A DNA stretch of 64,000 nt from the NCBI GenBank assembly GCA_936432065.2, contig OW386293.2, positions 62,208,265 to 62,272,264 of the forward strand, read 5' to 3'. Below the pieces are notes generated by a model. It was given only the letters and a program-made list of their open reading frames with translations, had not been told where the DNA came from and ran no database searches. Position 1 is the first letter of the stretch; every line of letters starts with the position of its first letter. Both the position numbers and the translations under genes were made by a program. Of the stretch, positions 32,111-42,945 are shown piece after piece. The DNA comes from Rutpela maculata (taxonomy: Eukaryota; Arthropoda; Insecta; Coleoptera; Cerambycidae).

Positions 32111-33429
32111 AAAAAGTACCACGAAAATATAATTTAAATTATTTTTATTTTTTATTCCTCAACCAAAGACATTGACCTTTGAGGTACGGTCATTGAAAGC
32201 CCAATTCTAAAGTATGAGCATAAAATTTTAACGATGCACTGCATCCGAAAGGCAAAATAGAAGATTTTGTCAAAGCCAGCGTAGTGCCGATAAGCAAAAA
32301 TTGATAAAAATCAATGCACATGTACAAGGCCGGTTTCTCACATAGAAAGAGTTTGGATTGACCCAGCGGCTCGCAATTTGGTCGAGCGCGTTGAGTGGTC
32401 CAGACAAAGCGATGGTAGAAAAGCCAATAACAGGGCTTTTCAAATGACAAAGTTATAGAGGAAAACGCCTTGTGCATAAAAATCCAAAAATTCAATTTTG
32501 CCTAAAAGTCGCTCGAAGGTGAGACGCTGCCAAATCGATAATATTAATCGACTGTGATAAGGGTTAGTAAGTCGTGGACTGATCGAACGCCACTCAACTT
32601 ATGCAGTAATAAGTCCTCTGAATGTGTTTGAGTACGTGAATCTCCACGATACAAGAACTTTAAAGCTAAGTAGTCTCTAGCGAAACTAAATTCATTTAGT
32701 AAAACTTTTTTAAGTTAATTTCAGTCAGCCTTAATTATTCATTTACCCAGAGTCTGAAATGATTCTAAAAGCTCGCATTTTGATTCTGAGAAGGTATGTA
32801 TGAATCTTTTCTACCTAATCGATCGTTAGCGTGAGCGCTCTCGCTTGTATGGTCTGAAAGTCACTACCTTGATTGGGGAAGGCACGATTCTTATCTTGAG
32901 AATTTTGTATAACCAATTCTGTTAAATAAACGGATTCTTTGAACTAATATTTCTTAATTGATCTTGAGGCCTGTTGACGGTCTATAATCCCTGGAACTTT
33001 CGTATAGAAAACCGGATGTGTCGAGTTAATTCGCATTAACGTTCGACCTTCTGGTTGCTTTACGGAGGTTTGATAGGGATTTTTTTATGCGTTTTTTGAG
33101 AAATATATTCCGTTATTAATGGACTAAAACGTGATTTTCGCGTACCAAAACTAATCCCTCCGCAGAGAAATTCTTCGGTTGGGATTTTTTTATGCAAAAA
33201 TTCAGGAAATTAAGAGGTGCCTAAACCCCTAACGAGAGAATTCGGGTCCAGAGAGAGCGTAGTTTCCGATCTGTGGTAGTGCAGCCTTGGTCCATTACTC
33301 GGCTGCCGAAGTGCATCTTATCTCGAACCCGCCTGGGAGGTAGAAGAACGGGGTAATACGCGACTGGCGCCCCCTGAGAAATAAATTGGTGTCGCGTCAT
33401 TTTGACGCCCGGTAGTGCGTTCTTCTACA
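32111..33429 (+). mobile_element. Ty3/gypsy 5' LTR region, copy 2
   Basis: Contains a polyadenylation signal AATAAA at 32925-32930 and ends TTCTTCTACA immediately before the primer-binding site. The 3' 500 bp are shared with copy 1. The left edge of the LTR is not fixed because no 3' LTR is present in the window; part of 32111-32900 may be U3 and part flank. No ORF here is credible. Confidence 0.65.
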
Positions 33430-33447
33430 TGGCGCCCAACGTGGGGC
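33430..33447 (+). promoter_or_regulatory. gypsy primer-binding site, copy 2
   Basis: Same TGGCGCCCAACGTGGGGC sequence as copy 1, directly after the LTR. Confidence 0.8.
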
Positions 33448-33479
33448 GTTGTTAGTCAGCAGGGCTTTCTGGAAAGGAT

Positions 33480-34704
33480 ATGGATGAATCAACGCCTTTC
33501 CAGTTTTACGACGAGCCGACATCTGTGATGGACAACGTCTCTAGAGGGTTAGAGAGGACGTGCGCGGAGGATGTACTGGGTAGTTCGGGGGTAGGCCCGA
33601 GTACCACTGAAGGAGTCATACAGCCCTCCTCAGAACAAGTGTTCGCCCAAATGGCAGCAGGTCTTGCCAAAGCTCTAAGCGAAGCCACGCACGAGCATAA
33701 GTATCGGTCGAAGCATCCAAATGCGGAATTTCATGGCTTCGAACACGAAGACCCTGAAACCTTCATTCATCATATGGAGGAATTTTTCGTCCGAGTACGA
33801 ATTACGCAGGATAACGACCGTCTATATAAAATATCAGAACAGCTCAAAGACGATGCCAGGAAATGCCAGGAAATGGTTCGAACAATACCGAACCCTAATT
33901 ACCACGTATCCTCTATTCCTCGAGCGGTTCAGAAGCCGTTACGATTCAGGTGAAGTACTCACCGAAGCAGTAGCTAATTTATATGGCAAGAAACAAGATG
34001 CCGAGGAAAATACGTCAGTATTTATTTCCAGGAAGGTATGCCTCTTCAAGAGAATCGATCCGTTTAAGCCGGAGGCAATGAAGGCGGCTACCATCTTCAA
34101 TCAGTTGAGACCTGATATGAAAATGCTCCTAAAGAGTGCCGTCATACTAGATACAAATACACTAGTGACGATAACGGAACAAATGGCCAAAATCATGGAT
34201 GAGAATAAAGAATTCGAGACTCTGCAAAATGTCAAAAAAAGCAAGGACCAAGAAGCGTCCACCTCTACCGCTTCAGCTCAAGGGAATCAGCAATCGAGCA
34301 GTAACTGGAGAACGGAACCCTCCGCATTAGCGAAGCCGTCCTCCAGTTCCTTTGGTGCATCTAGGACACCATTCAATGGATCTCAAAGAAGAGATAATCC
34401 GCCAGCACCAAGGGTGCATTTTGCAAATAATATTTCCTCGCTGCCCAGAGGGGATATACCGAGAAGGGGTACTGGAGACGTAAGGAACTCCCGAGTCCCG
34501 TATCGCCCTTGCAGATATTGCCCAACGGAGCAGTGGCATTTTCATGCGGAATGCCCAAACAATCCCTATCGTAATATGAATACGGGAAACCAAGCGGGGG
34601 TCAGAGGCGATGGCCCAGGCCGAACTGTACCAGCCCCGCCTACCAGGCCCCACCAGGCTCGAAGCGACCCTCGGGGAAGCTCCGAAGCAAGAAGTTTAAA
34701 TTAA
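33480..34704 (+). pseudogene. gypsy gag, copy 2, full length but frameshifted
   Basis: Gag polyprotein of a Ty3/gypsy element. It has the same N-terminal and capsid region as copy 1. An exact 10-bp tandem duplication (ATGCCAGGAA at 33853-33862 and 33863-33872) shifts the frame, so the first frame ends at 33953. The true frame continues to 34704: Ser/Gln-rich linker, basic region, then a single CX2CX5HX4C knuckle (CRYCPTEQWHFHAEC) near 34510-34555. The stop at 34702-34704 sits right behind a -1 slippery heptamer. Without the duplication gag would be about 405 residues. Confidence 0.88.
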
Positions 34705-37289
34705 ATAACTTCGATGACCTTCCTGACCTTAATTACCTGTTTAAGGATCAAGAAGTCAACCTATCTCCCCACCGATTCACGCCATTAGAATCTATCAATC
34801 AAACTAGCGACGCTTTCCCTCTGCCTCGCATTAAGATTATAATTAATAATCGAGCGGTTAACGCTTTATTGGATACAGGTTCGACAAGGAATATTATCCA
34901 ACCGAAATTTTTGAACGATATTGATCAGCTTACAGCTCCCCAAACATTTGTTATGGCTTGTGGCGATGGTTTAGTAGAATCCCTCGGGACTACGACCATG
35001 AACGTTAATGTACTAGATATACCCTTTCAGACCACGTTTCAGGTCATTCAAAATTTAAACGAAGAGCTCATTCTGGGAGCCCCGTTTTTATATGCCCACA
35101 ATGTCGTATTCGATTATCAACGTAAATGTGTCTACGTCGGCACTGAAGAACGAATAACCGTCTTCTGGAATCAAGCGGCACATCAAGCAAGGAAGCAATG
35201 CCGGCTTCCCGAAGGACTGATCATCGGAAACGATAATTTAAAACCTCTATTCGAGGAATTTGCTGAATTGTTCACCGCGGTGCCTACCCAAGCTACCACG
35301 GTGACAACGAAACATAAAATAAAAGTTAAAGACGACCGCCCGTTTAATATCAAACCTTATCCTATGTCTCCTACTAAGAAAAAAGTTATGTACGATCAAA
35401 TTGAAGAGATGCTGAAAGCCGGAGTTATAGAACCGAGTACCGCTCAGTACAGTTCGCCTCCCATTATAATAGAAAGGCCCGGCAAGAAGCCTCGCTTCTG
35501 CATTGATTATCGTCACTTAAATGAAGTAATGGAAGACGAAGCATCCGTCTTACCTAAAATATACGAGAGTATAAAGGATCTAGGAAACGCCAACATATTT
35601 ACGGTGTTGGACCTCAAGAGCGGATACTGGCAAATCTCTCTTGAGGAGTCGTCAAAAAATTATTCTACGTTTACAACATTGTATGGAGCATCTTACCGAT
35701 TTAACGTGATGCCTTTCGGATTGAAGACCGCTCCATGTACATTCCAAAAATTTATGGCAAGAGACGTATTGACCGGCTACTTACATCATTTCTGCAAAGT
35801 ATATCTCGATGATATTATCATCTATAGTGAAAACATAAATCAGCATGTAAATCATCTGAGAGCCGTCTTTGAACGCCTGCGTTTACATAATTTAAAGGTG
35901 TCACCGGAAAAATGTGTGGTAGCCACGTCAAGCATAACCTATCTCGGGCATCAAATAAATGCCAACACCACTCAGCCGTTAGAAAAACACATATTACAGA
36001 TACAAAATTATCCGGCCCCTACGACGAGGCGCCAGCTTCAGAGTTTCCTTGGCCTATGTAATTGGGTACGTGAATATATCCCTAATGTAGCAATAATTAC
36101 TAAGCCCTTGACCCGACTACTCTCGAAAGACTGGCGCTTCAAGTGGAATCCGGAAGCCCAAGAAGCTTTTATTTTACTAAAAGAAGTATTGAATCAACCA
36201 CTAGGACTACACCAGCCCGATTTTAACAAAATGTTCATTTTACAAACCGATGCATCCCTGATAGGATTATCGGCCGTCCTTTATCAGCTAGGGGATAACG
36301 ACCAGAAGCACATCATCTCTTATGCAAGCAATACGCTGTCTCCAACAGAGAGAAATTATCACATAAACGAGTTAGAATGCCTGAGCGTCGTTAACTATAT
36401 AAAGAAATATAAAATTTATTTGGCAGACCATCCTTTCATCGTTAGAACTGACAACAGAGCATTACTATGGCTGAATAAGCATAAAGATGAAAAGACCAAA
36501 TTTTCACGATGGTCGTTATTACTTCAAGAATATAGCTTCTCGATAGAGCATTGTCCTGGTAAAGAAAACATACTGGCGGACTATTTGAGCAGAAATCCTC
36601 AAGGCCCGAACGTCGAAGCAGACGACGAAGAGGAGAGAATGTATCCACCAAAATTCTCGTACAAGGAACGAATATCAGTGATTACCACATTGGAATTAAA
36701 CGATCAGGTCAGAGAAACGCAAACGCACTCCAGAGATATCCAAGACCAAATTGAACGATGGAATACTCTAGTGCGACAAGCAGATAAAACCGAGGCAGAG
36801 GTGAAATTCGTCAATACACGACAAGTGATAGGCGGCACACTTTGGACGAGCGGCGAAAATGTCAAAGAAAAATTATACGTACCAAAACGTATGGTCATGA
36901 GAGTAATATCTCATTTTCACGACCGACCGGAAGTAGGTCACCCCGGCCGCGATGAAACTGTTAGAATCATCTCGGGCCGCTATTATTTTAATAATTTGTC
37001 GAGACTAGTTAACAAATATTTAAATGAGTGCATTATTTGTAATTCCGTAAAAAGCAGACAGTCACAACCGAAGGCTCCTCTCAGAAGCCATGCTCCATCG
37101 CATCCGTTCGAAGTTCTAAGCGTCGATGTAATAGGACCGCTTCAGCGAACCAAAGATGCAGATAACCGATATATATTAATGGTAGAGGATGTATTTAGTA
37201 AGTGGGTCGAAGCCAAGGCGTTCACCCAAGTCAGTGGAAAAACAATAGCACAATTTATCGAAGAGGAACTAGTACACAGTATTAAGTAA
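34575..37289 (+). pseudogene. gypsy pol: protease, RT, RNase H, truncated integrase
   Basis: The frame is open from 34575 and overlaps gag by about 130 bp in the -1 frame. Protease: ALLDTGSTRNII (about 34860). RT: FCIDYRHLNEV, TVLDLKSGYWQISL, MPFGLKTAPCTFQ and VYLDDIIIYS, with catalytic YLDD. RNase H: LQTDASLIGLSAVLYQLG, NELECLSVV and RTDNRALLWL. Integrase: an H2C2 finger (HFHDRPEVGHP...ECIICNSVK) and the first part of the DDE core (LSVDVIGPL, then FSKWVEAKAF). It stops at 37289, before the rest of the catalytic core, because a LINE is inserted. All domains present look undamaged. The rest of pol and the 3' LTR are not found on the other side of the LINE. Confidence 0.92.
34695..34704 (+). 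promoter_or_regulatory. -1 ribosomal frameshift site at the gag stop
   Basis: In the gag frame the bases read T TTA AAT TAA: a canonical X XXY YYZ heptamer (TTTAAAT) immediately before the gag stop codon. Pol is open in the -1 frame across this point, so slippage would join gag to protease. A downstream pseudoknot was not resolved by eye. Confidence 0.75.
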
Positions 37290-37301
37290 CACAGTATTAA
37301 G

Positions 37302-38300
37302 ATGGCCGTCGACCCGGTCGACCCGGACGGTGCCGCGTCTGAAGTAAAAGTGGAAAAAAGAACCTTTAAATGTTGTAAAACTAAACCAGTGGCTGTAGTC
37401 ACTTGTATAAACTGTGGGGAAATATTCCATAATAGCTGTGCTGATCAGAAAAGACTACCATATGTATCCAAGACATTTGTAAAATGCTGTGAAAAACAGA
37501 ACAATGACATAACCTCAAATACGACGGAGATTATTTATCTTAAGGAGCAAATCAGACTTTTGAACGACATCATAAAGGACAAAGACACAATTATAAAAGA
37601 CAAAGAATATATAATTAACAATTTAGAAGAAAAAATAAGATTTATTACTGAAAAACACATGAACCAAAAAACTACAATAAATGACGCCATACGGAAAGAG
37701 ACAGGAAAATTACCAAACAAAATGGCCAGTCCCTTGGCAAAAACACCAAATAAACCTACAACTGATGAACAGAAGGAGCAAACAGACCCTTTAAAGAACG
37801 CAAATAGTTGTGCAAGCAAAATTGATAAACATCATCACACCCCTAAAGAATCAGGAGAACCAGAAGAAAGGTCCACCTCACCTAGAAATCAAACCCAGTG
37901 GACTCAAGTTACTCACAAAAGAAGTAACAAAACTGACCAACAAACACCTACAAATGAAAAAAATAACCAAACACAAAATCATGTACGAGTAAAACGTATG
38001 ATTATAAGAGGTAGTGCGCAAGTACAAAACACTACTTTTCTAGCTGTAAACCAACGACGAGTATGGCTCTCAGTCAGTAAAGTCGGAGGCACGACGGGTG
38101 AAGAAATCAAAACTTACCTGGAAAAGAAATTTGATGGATACGAATTTATCGTTGAAGCACTTCCAAAACAAGAAGCGGCAATGAGCTCTGCATATAAGAT
38201 AGGAGCTAGCCTGGATCTTATGAATCAATTGTATACCGGAAGTACATGGCCTGAGGGGGTAATAGTTCAGAGATACAATTTTTTTCGTAAGCGACAATGA
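37302..38300 (+). CDS. LINE ORF1 protein with PHD-like finger (intact)
   Basis: A 332-residue ORF1, starting at an ATG in TAAGATGGCC context, 12 bp after the end of gypsy pol. The N-terminal Cys/His cluster is FKCCKT, VTCINCGEIFHNSC and VKCC. A coiled coil follows (NTTEIIYLKEQIRLLNDIIK), then a Thr/Gln/Asn-rich linker. The C-terminal domain has RRVWLSVSKVGGTTGEEIK, AYKIGASLDLMNQLYTGSTW and VIVQRYNFFRKRQ. It matches the other two ORF1s in the window in domain order and is closest to 98-1132. It would bind LINE RNA. The stop is at 38298-38300; the ORF2 frame is already open from 38266. Confidence 0.88.
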   Translation: MAVDPVDPDGAASEVKVEKRTFKCCKTKPVAVVTCINCGEIFHNSCADQKRLPYVSKTFVKCCEKQNNDITSNTTEIIYLKEQIRLLNDIIKDKDTIIKDKEYIINNLEEKIRFITEKHMNQKTTINDAIRKETGKLPNKMASPLAKTPNKPTTDEQKEQTDPLKNANSCASKIDKHHHTPKESGEPEERSTSPRNQTQWTQVTHKRSNKTDQQTPTNEKNNQTQNHVRVKRMIIRGSAQVQNTTFLAVNQRRVWLSVSKVGGTTGEEIKTYLEKKFDGYEFIVEALPKQEAAMSSAYKIGASLDLMNQLYTGSTWPEGVIVQRYNFFRKRQ

Positions 38301-41151
38301 GATATCCACAACTCATTGGACAGACAGCTTTAATTTACTACACCAAAACATTCAAAGCTTAAGAAATAAAAATATAGAGCTAGAAGTACTTGTTAAGGAA
38401 GAAAATGTATCGGCTATATGTTTAACAGAACACTGGCTTTATCAAGACGAGATAAAAGCTGTACATTTAGACAACTATGCACTTGTAAGTGCCTCCTGTA
38501 GAGAAAAAGGCTATGGTGGTAGTGCGATTTATGTCAAAACAAACTTGATATCCAATGAATTAGTGAGTATCAAACAGTTCAATTTAGAAAAAGTATTTGA
38601 ATGTTCAGGGGTAAAAGTAAATATCAATAAAACTGATCATTACATTATCTGTATATATCGATCTCCACACTCTGATGTTAGGGACTTTTTGGCTCGATTA
38701 AATGAATGTCTTAATCTTGTGCATAACAAATACAAATCTAAACCACGTATAGTGTGCGGTGATTTTAATATAGACTGTTTAAGTAACTCAAAAGAACGTA
38801 ATGAACTGCTCGATATATTAAACTCTCTCTCTCTAACTATAACTTGTCATGAACCTACAAGAATAACATCTACTTCGGAAACAGCTATAGACTATATGTG
38901 TACTAACATAGAGGGTCATCTCAGCGCTAGTACTGTAAATGGTCTGTCTGACCATAACGGACAACTCTTATATATCCCCATTAAAACAGAACCACCTAAA
39001 ACACAATTTAAAAGAAGATTTTACACCAAACAAAATTTTGAGTGCTTTAAATCATACTTACTTAAAGAAAACTGGGAGAATGTTTATAGTGTAGATATAC
39101 CCAATGTCGATAAACAATTTGAAAACTTTAATAGTATTTTACAGCATTATATAAATTTGTCTTTTCCTCTAGTAAACTGTACCTCTACTAGCATCAATAA
39201 AAAATCAAAGTCATGGGTGACTGCAGGTATTAGAAAGTCATCAGTTAACTTAAAAAATATGTCATATTTAAGTAAAAAAGGCTTAATTGATATAACACGT
39301 TACAAAGCATATAAAAAAATTTACAACAATGTGATAAAAGCCGCTAAAAGAATGAACAATGACAATTACCTTCTTAATGCTAAAAACAAAACAAAGGCGA
39401 TGTGGAACGTATTAAAATGTAACACAAATCAAAAAGATAACACAAACAACCAAACTCCTTTTTTAACCGTCAACAATAACATTATCTCAGATCCTACGAG
39501 CATTGCAGATTCTTTTATAAAATACTTTATTGACATACCAGAAACCATACCAAAAAATCTCCCAGAAGACCCCAATAACTCTACCTCTGCTCCACTTACA
39601 TACAAGGAAGCAATGTTCTTAAAACCAGTTACAACCTCTGAAATAATTCAAATTATAAATTCCTTAAAAAACTCAAATTCAAGTGGCCCAGATGAAGTAA
39701 CAACTCTACTAGTTAAAGAATGCAAAGAGTTTATAGCAGCAGTACTTGCGTATATCATAAACAACAGTTTCCAATTTGGAACTTTTCCCAAACTACTGAA
39801 AGTAAGCAAAATTTTACCCATTTACAAAAAAGGTGAAAAAACTCTACTAGATAACTATAGGCCAATATCCTTAATATCAATTTTCTCCAAAATAATTGAG
39901 AAAGCCATGTTAACTCGATTAATCTCATTTCTAAACAAATACAAGCTGATGTCTCCCAAACAACACGGCTTCACGAAAGGAAAATCAACATTGTCTGCCC
40001 TAGTAGAGTTTACAATGGAGATTTACAAAAATCTTGACAAAGGTAAGAACATCTTAGCAACCTACATTGACTTATCTAAGGCTTTCGATTGTGTCAATCA
40101 TAGTATGTTACTACTCAAGTTAGAAAACCTCGGTATAAGAGGAACCGTCAATCAGTGGTTTAAATCTTATCTACTGGAAAGAAAACAGTATGTCATCTGC
40201 AATGGTCAGGAATCAAAAACTATGATTAATAACCATGGTGTTCCACAAGACTCAATCCTGGGCCCAGTACTATTCATTATCTTCATTAACGATCTCGACC
40301 AAATTATCTCGGGTACTATGGTAGAGTATGCTGATGATATCTCTCTACTTTCAAACTCAAGCAATTATACAGCTTTAGTACAAGAGGCAAATCAAAAACT
40401 AAACAAGGTCTTTTCATATCTTTGTAAAAATAAGTTAATTATGAATCAGGATAAAACTGTTAACATGAGTTTTCACTCATCCAATGTAACACCACAGCAG
40501 AGTGCACTTATAAAAGTCAACAATAAAACAATAAAACAAACAACAAATTTTAAGCTCTTAGGTGTAGTACTCGACGAACTCTTAAAATGGGACGGGCATA
40601 TCAGCATATTGAGTAGGAAATTATCCAGCATATGTTATGCATTAAAACAACTCAAAGAAACGTGTAGTCTTAGCACAGTCAAAACTTACTACCATGCAAA
40701 TTTTGAATCGATTATGACTTACGGTGTAATTTTATGGGGGATATCATCAGAGGCGGAAAGGATTTTTAAGCTACAAAAACGGGCTATTAGATACATGCTA
40801 GGCATGAATCAAAGAGACAGTTGTAGAGAAAAATTTAAAACATTAAGGATACTTACCCTACCTTGTCAGTACATCTACAGCATATTAACATTTGTAAAAT
40901 CGAATTTTATAAATTTCACACAACATAACACTAACCACGATTATGCAACAAGAGGTAATAACGATTTACAGTATGACATTCATAGACTCGAGCTATACAG
41001 GAAGAGCCCATACTATCAGGGTGCGTTACTTTATAACAAACTGCCTAGGCATATAAAACAATGCAGCTCCATTATGCAATTCAAAAATCAGTTAAAAGTA
41101 TACCTCTTTAATCATTGTTTTTACAGCATAGAGGAATTTTTAAATATGTAA
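38266..41151 (+). CDS. LINE ORF2: endonuclease and reverse transcriptase
   Basis: About 961 codons open without a stop. APE-type endonuclease: LLHQNIQSLRNKNIELEVLV, CLTEHWL, GYGGSAIYVKTN, YRSPHSD, CGDFNID, TAIDYMCTN and GLSDHNGQLLYI. RT: SSGPDEVTTLLVKEC, LPIYKKGEKTLLDNYRPISL, QHGFTKGKSTLSALVEF, TYIDLSKAFDCVNHSMLL, GVPQDSILGPVLFIIFINDL and VEYADDISLLS (YADD). C-terminal region: NFKLLGVVLDELLKWDGHI, LPCQYIYSILTFVKSNFIN and CFYSIEEFLNM. There are two oddities. The motif-B block reads GVPQD where relatives have GVPQG. No ATG occurs in frame before the endonuclease, although its first conserved block starts near 38330; translation would need frameshifting or re-initiation from ORF1, or a small indel has occurred. 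Confidence 0.88.
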   Translation, partial: FRDTIFFVSDNEISTTHWTDSFNLLHQNIQSLRNKNIELEVLVKEENVSAICLTEHWLYQDEIKAVHLDNYALVSASCREKGYGGSAIYVKTNLISNELVSIKQFNLEKVFECSGVKVNINKTDHYIICIYRSPHSDVRDFLARLNECLNLVHNKYKSKPRIVCGDFNIDCLSNSKERNELLDILNSLSLTITCHEPTRITSTSETAIDYMCTNIEGHLSASTVNGLSDHNGQLLYIPIKTEPPKTQFKRRFYTKQNFECFKSYLLKENWENVYSVDIPNVDKQFENFNSILQHYINLSFPLVNCTSTSINKKSKSWVTAGIRKSSVNLKNMSYLSKKGLIDITRYKAYKKIYNNVIKAAKRMNNDNYLLNAKNKTKAMWNVLKCNTNQKDNTNNQTPFLTVNNNIISDPTSIADSFIKYFIDIPETIPKNLPEDPNNSTSAPLTYKEAMFLKPVTTSEIIQIINSLKNSNSSGPDEVTTLLVKECKEFIAAVLAYIINNSFQFGTFPKLLKVSKILPIYKKGEKTLLDNYRPISLISIFSKIIEKAMLTRLISFLNKYKLMSPKQHGFTKGKSTLSALVEFTMEIYKNLDKGKNILATYIDLSKAFDCVNHSMLLLKLENLGIRGTVNQWFKSYLLERKQYVICNGQESKTMINNHGVPQDSILGPVLFIIFINDLDQIISGTMVEYADDISLLSNSSNYTALVQEANQKLNKVFSYLCKNKLIMNQDKTVNMSFHSSNVTPQQSALIKVNNKTIKQTTNFKLLGVVLDELLKWDGHISILSRKLSSICYALKQLKETCSLSTVKTYYHANFESIMTYGVILWGISSEAERIFKLQKRAIRYMLGMNQRDSCREKFKTLRILTLPCQYIYSILTFVKSNFINFTQHNTNHDYATRGNNDLQYDIHRLELYRKSPYYQGALLYNKLPRHIKQCSSIMQFKNQLKVYLFNHCFYSIEEFLNM

Positions 41152-41227
41152 TTACCCAGTCATTGTATCCTAGTCATACATAAGTATGTGTTTTATTCTA
41201 TTTTTATTTTATATTATGTACTAATAA

Positions 41228-41302
<75 letters not shown>
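41152..41302 (+). repeat. LINE 3' UTR and (TA)n tract
   Basis: About 78 bp of AT-rich 3' UTR follow the ORF2 stop, then a pure TA run from 41230 to 41302. The TA run either is the LINE tail or belongs to the target of the M element that starts at 41303. Confidence 0.8.
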
Positions 41303-41305
<3 letters not shown>

Positions 41306-41979
41306 CAGCCTACTATCCATAGAGCGTCCATACATTAACAAATTTCTATCCTTAGAGCGTCCGGTTACCATAGAGCGCCCGTATGTGGACGCTCTAAGGT
41401 CAACACATTAAAATTCGCTCCAGACGTTAAGAAGGGGGTCCCCAGGCAATTGGACAAATTTTTAGTGGACGCCCTAAAGTGGTACTTTGTACAGGATCAG
41501 TATATTTTAGTTCTTCCATTTGGCCATCAGAGGCGCTGGTGTCGCCTTCATGTATATCAGTTATCCTTCGGTCACAGACGCGCATGAAGCGCCCAGTAGA
41601 CATGACAACGTCGCGGGCGCTCAATAGTCGTCAGTAAGTATTAGAATAAATTCGCGCATATGTATTTACAGCAACCTGACTTTCACGGTCTCAACTATTG
41701 AACGTTTGCTATTAACGTTGTAATAGAAGTACTAATAGAAGAATGCATAGTCGATTTTCGAATCCTTTATTACTTTTTGATAGTATTGGATATTTGCTTC
41801 TTACTAAAAATTATGTGTTTTACACATAAAGTACATTATAAACATAACATCAATAGTTATATTTCATATTTATATTGTGCATAGTGGATATTCTCATATA
41901 GATACTTTTCGAGCGGCACGGCACGTTAACCAATTCAATCACCGATAGTGATATGAAATATTTTTTGTTGAAATCTATT

Positions 41980-42590
41980 AGATACGTGTAAAACGAAATT
42001 TCTATTTTCACTTTTTGAAGGGGTGAAAACGGGGGTAGATGGTTTAAAGGGTATCCGTATCTTTGAAATCGCATAAGTTAGAAATGTGATATTCCAGCGA
42101 CGGGCTCCTCTGAAGAAATAAGGAGACACGTATTCGACGATATTCAAAAAGAAACCCCCGAAAACGGAAGGGGGGGGTTAAACTTTTCGGAAACGATTAG
42201 GCCCAGAAGCGTAAAATTTGACAGAAATACTCTTTATTGGAATCTATTAGATACGAGCAAGACTAAATTTCGATTTTCACTTTTTGAAGGGGTGAAAATG
42301 CGGGTGGTAGATGGTCTAACGGGTACCCGTATCTCTGGAATCGCGAAAGTCAGAAACGTGGCAGAAATACTCCTTATTGGAATCTATTAGACACAAGTAA
42401 GACGAAATTTCGATTGTCACTTTTTGAAGGGGTGAAAACGGGGGTGGTAGATGGTCTAAAGGGTACCCTGCGCGTAAATGAGAAACGCGATATTCCAGCG
42501 ATGGGTTCTTCTGAGGAAATAAGTAGACACGTATTCGACGGTTTTCAAAAAGAGACCCTCCGTACGGGTGAACAGGGAGAGGGATGTTTT
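41980..42590 (-). repeat. ~260-bp tandem units, left arm of M1
   Basis: Two to three diverged units. Each has 'gaaatctattagatac', GACGAAATTTCGATTTTCAC, CTTTTTGAAGGGGTGAAAAC, 'gtggtagatggtctaa.gggtacc', 'gatattccagcgacggg' and 'gtattcgacggttttcaaaaag'. The same unit occurs inverted in the right arm (45125-45700) and in every M copy. Confidence 0.8.
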
Positions 42591-42707
42591 TAAGCATGAA
42601 ATTTGATCCATACCTGCCCCATATTGTCGATTAAAATAATTATTTTTCGTTTAACTCGCTCTAACACAAAAATAGCATAATGAATTGTTATCAAATTGCG
42701 ATGAGCA

Positions 42708-42945
42708 GTGGGTTTCCTCGAGTACAATGATTGCGCAGTGGGTTTCCTAGTATACAATGAATGTGCAGTGCGTTTCCTCGATTACAATGGATGCGCAGTA
42801 GGTTTCCCCGAGTGCCATATATGCGCAGTGGGTTCTTCGAGTACAATGGATGCGCAGAAGTTTTCCTTGAGTGCAATGAATGCGCAGTGGGTTTCCCCGG
42901 GTACCATGGATGTGCAGTGGGTTCCCTCGAGTGTACTTCCTGAGT
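42708..42945 (+). repeat. 30-bp tandem array, left arm of M1
   Basis: About 7.5 units of a 30-bp repeat with the core ATGGATGCGCAGTGGGTTTC followed by CTCGAGTACA. Because 30 is a multiple of three, all frames stay open and give repetitive peptides. It is inverted relative to the array at 44715-45025. Confidence 0.9.

Noticed and set aside
42708..42945. Possible CRISPR array
   Set aside because: Repeats are directly abutting 30-bp units with no spacers, in a eukaryotic transposon context.
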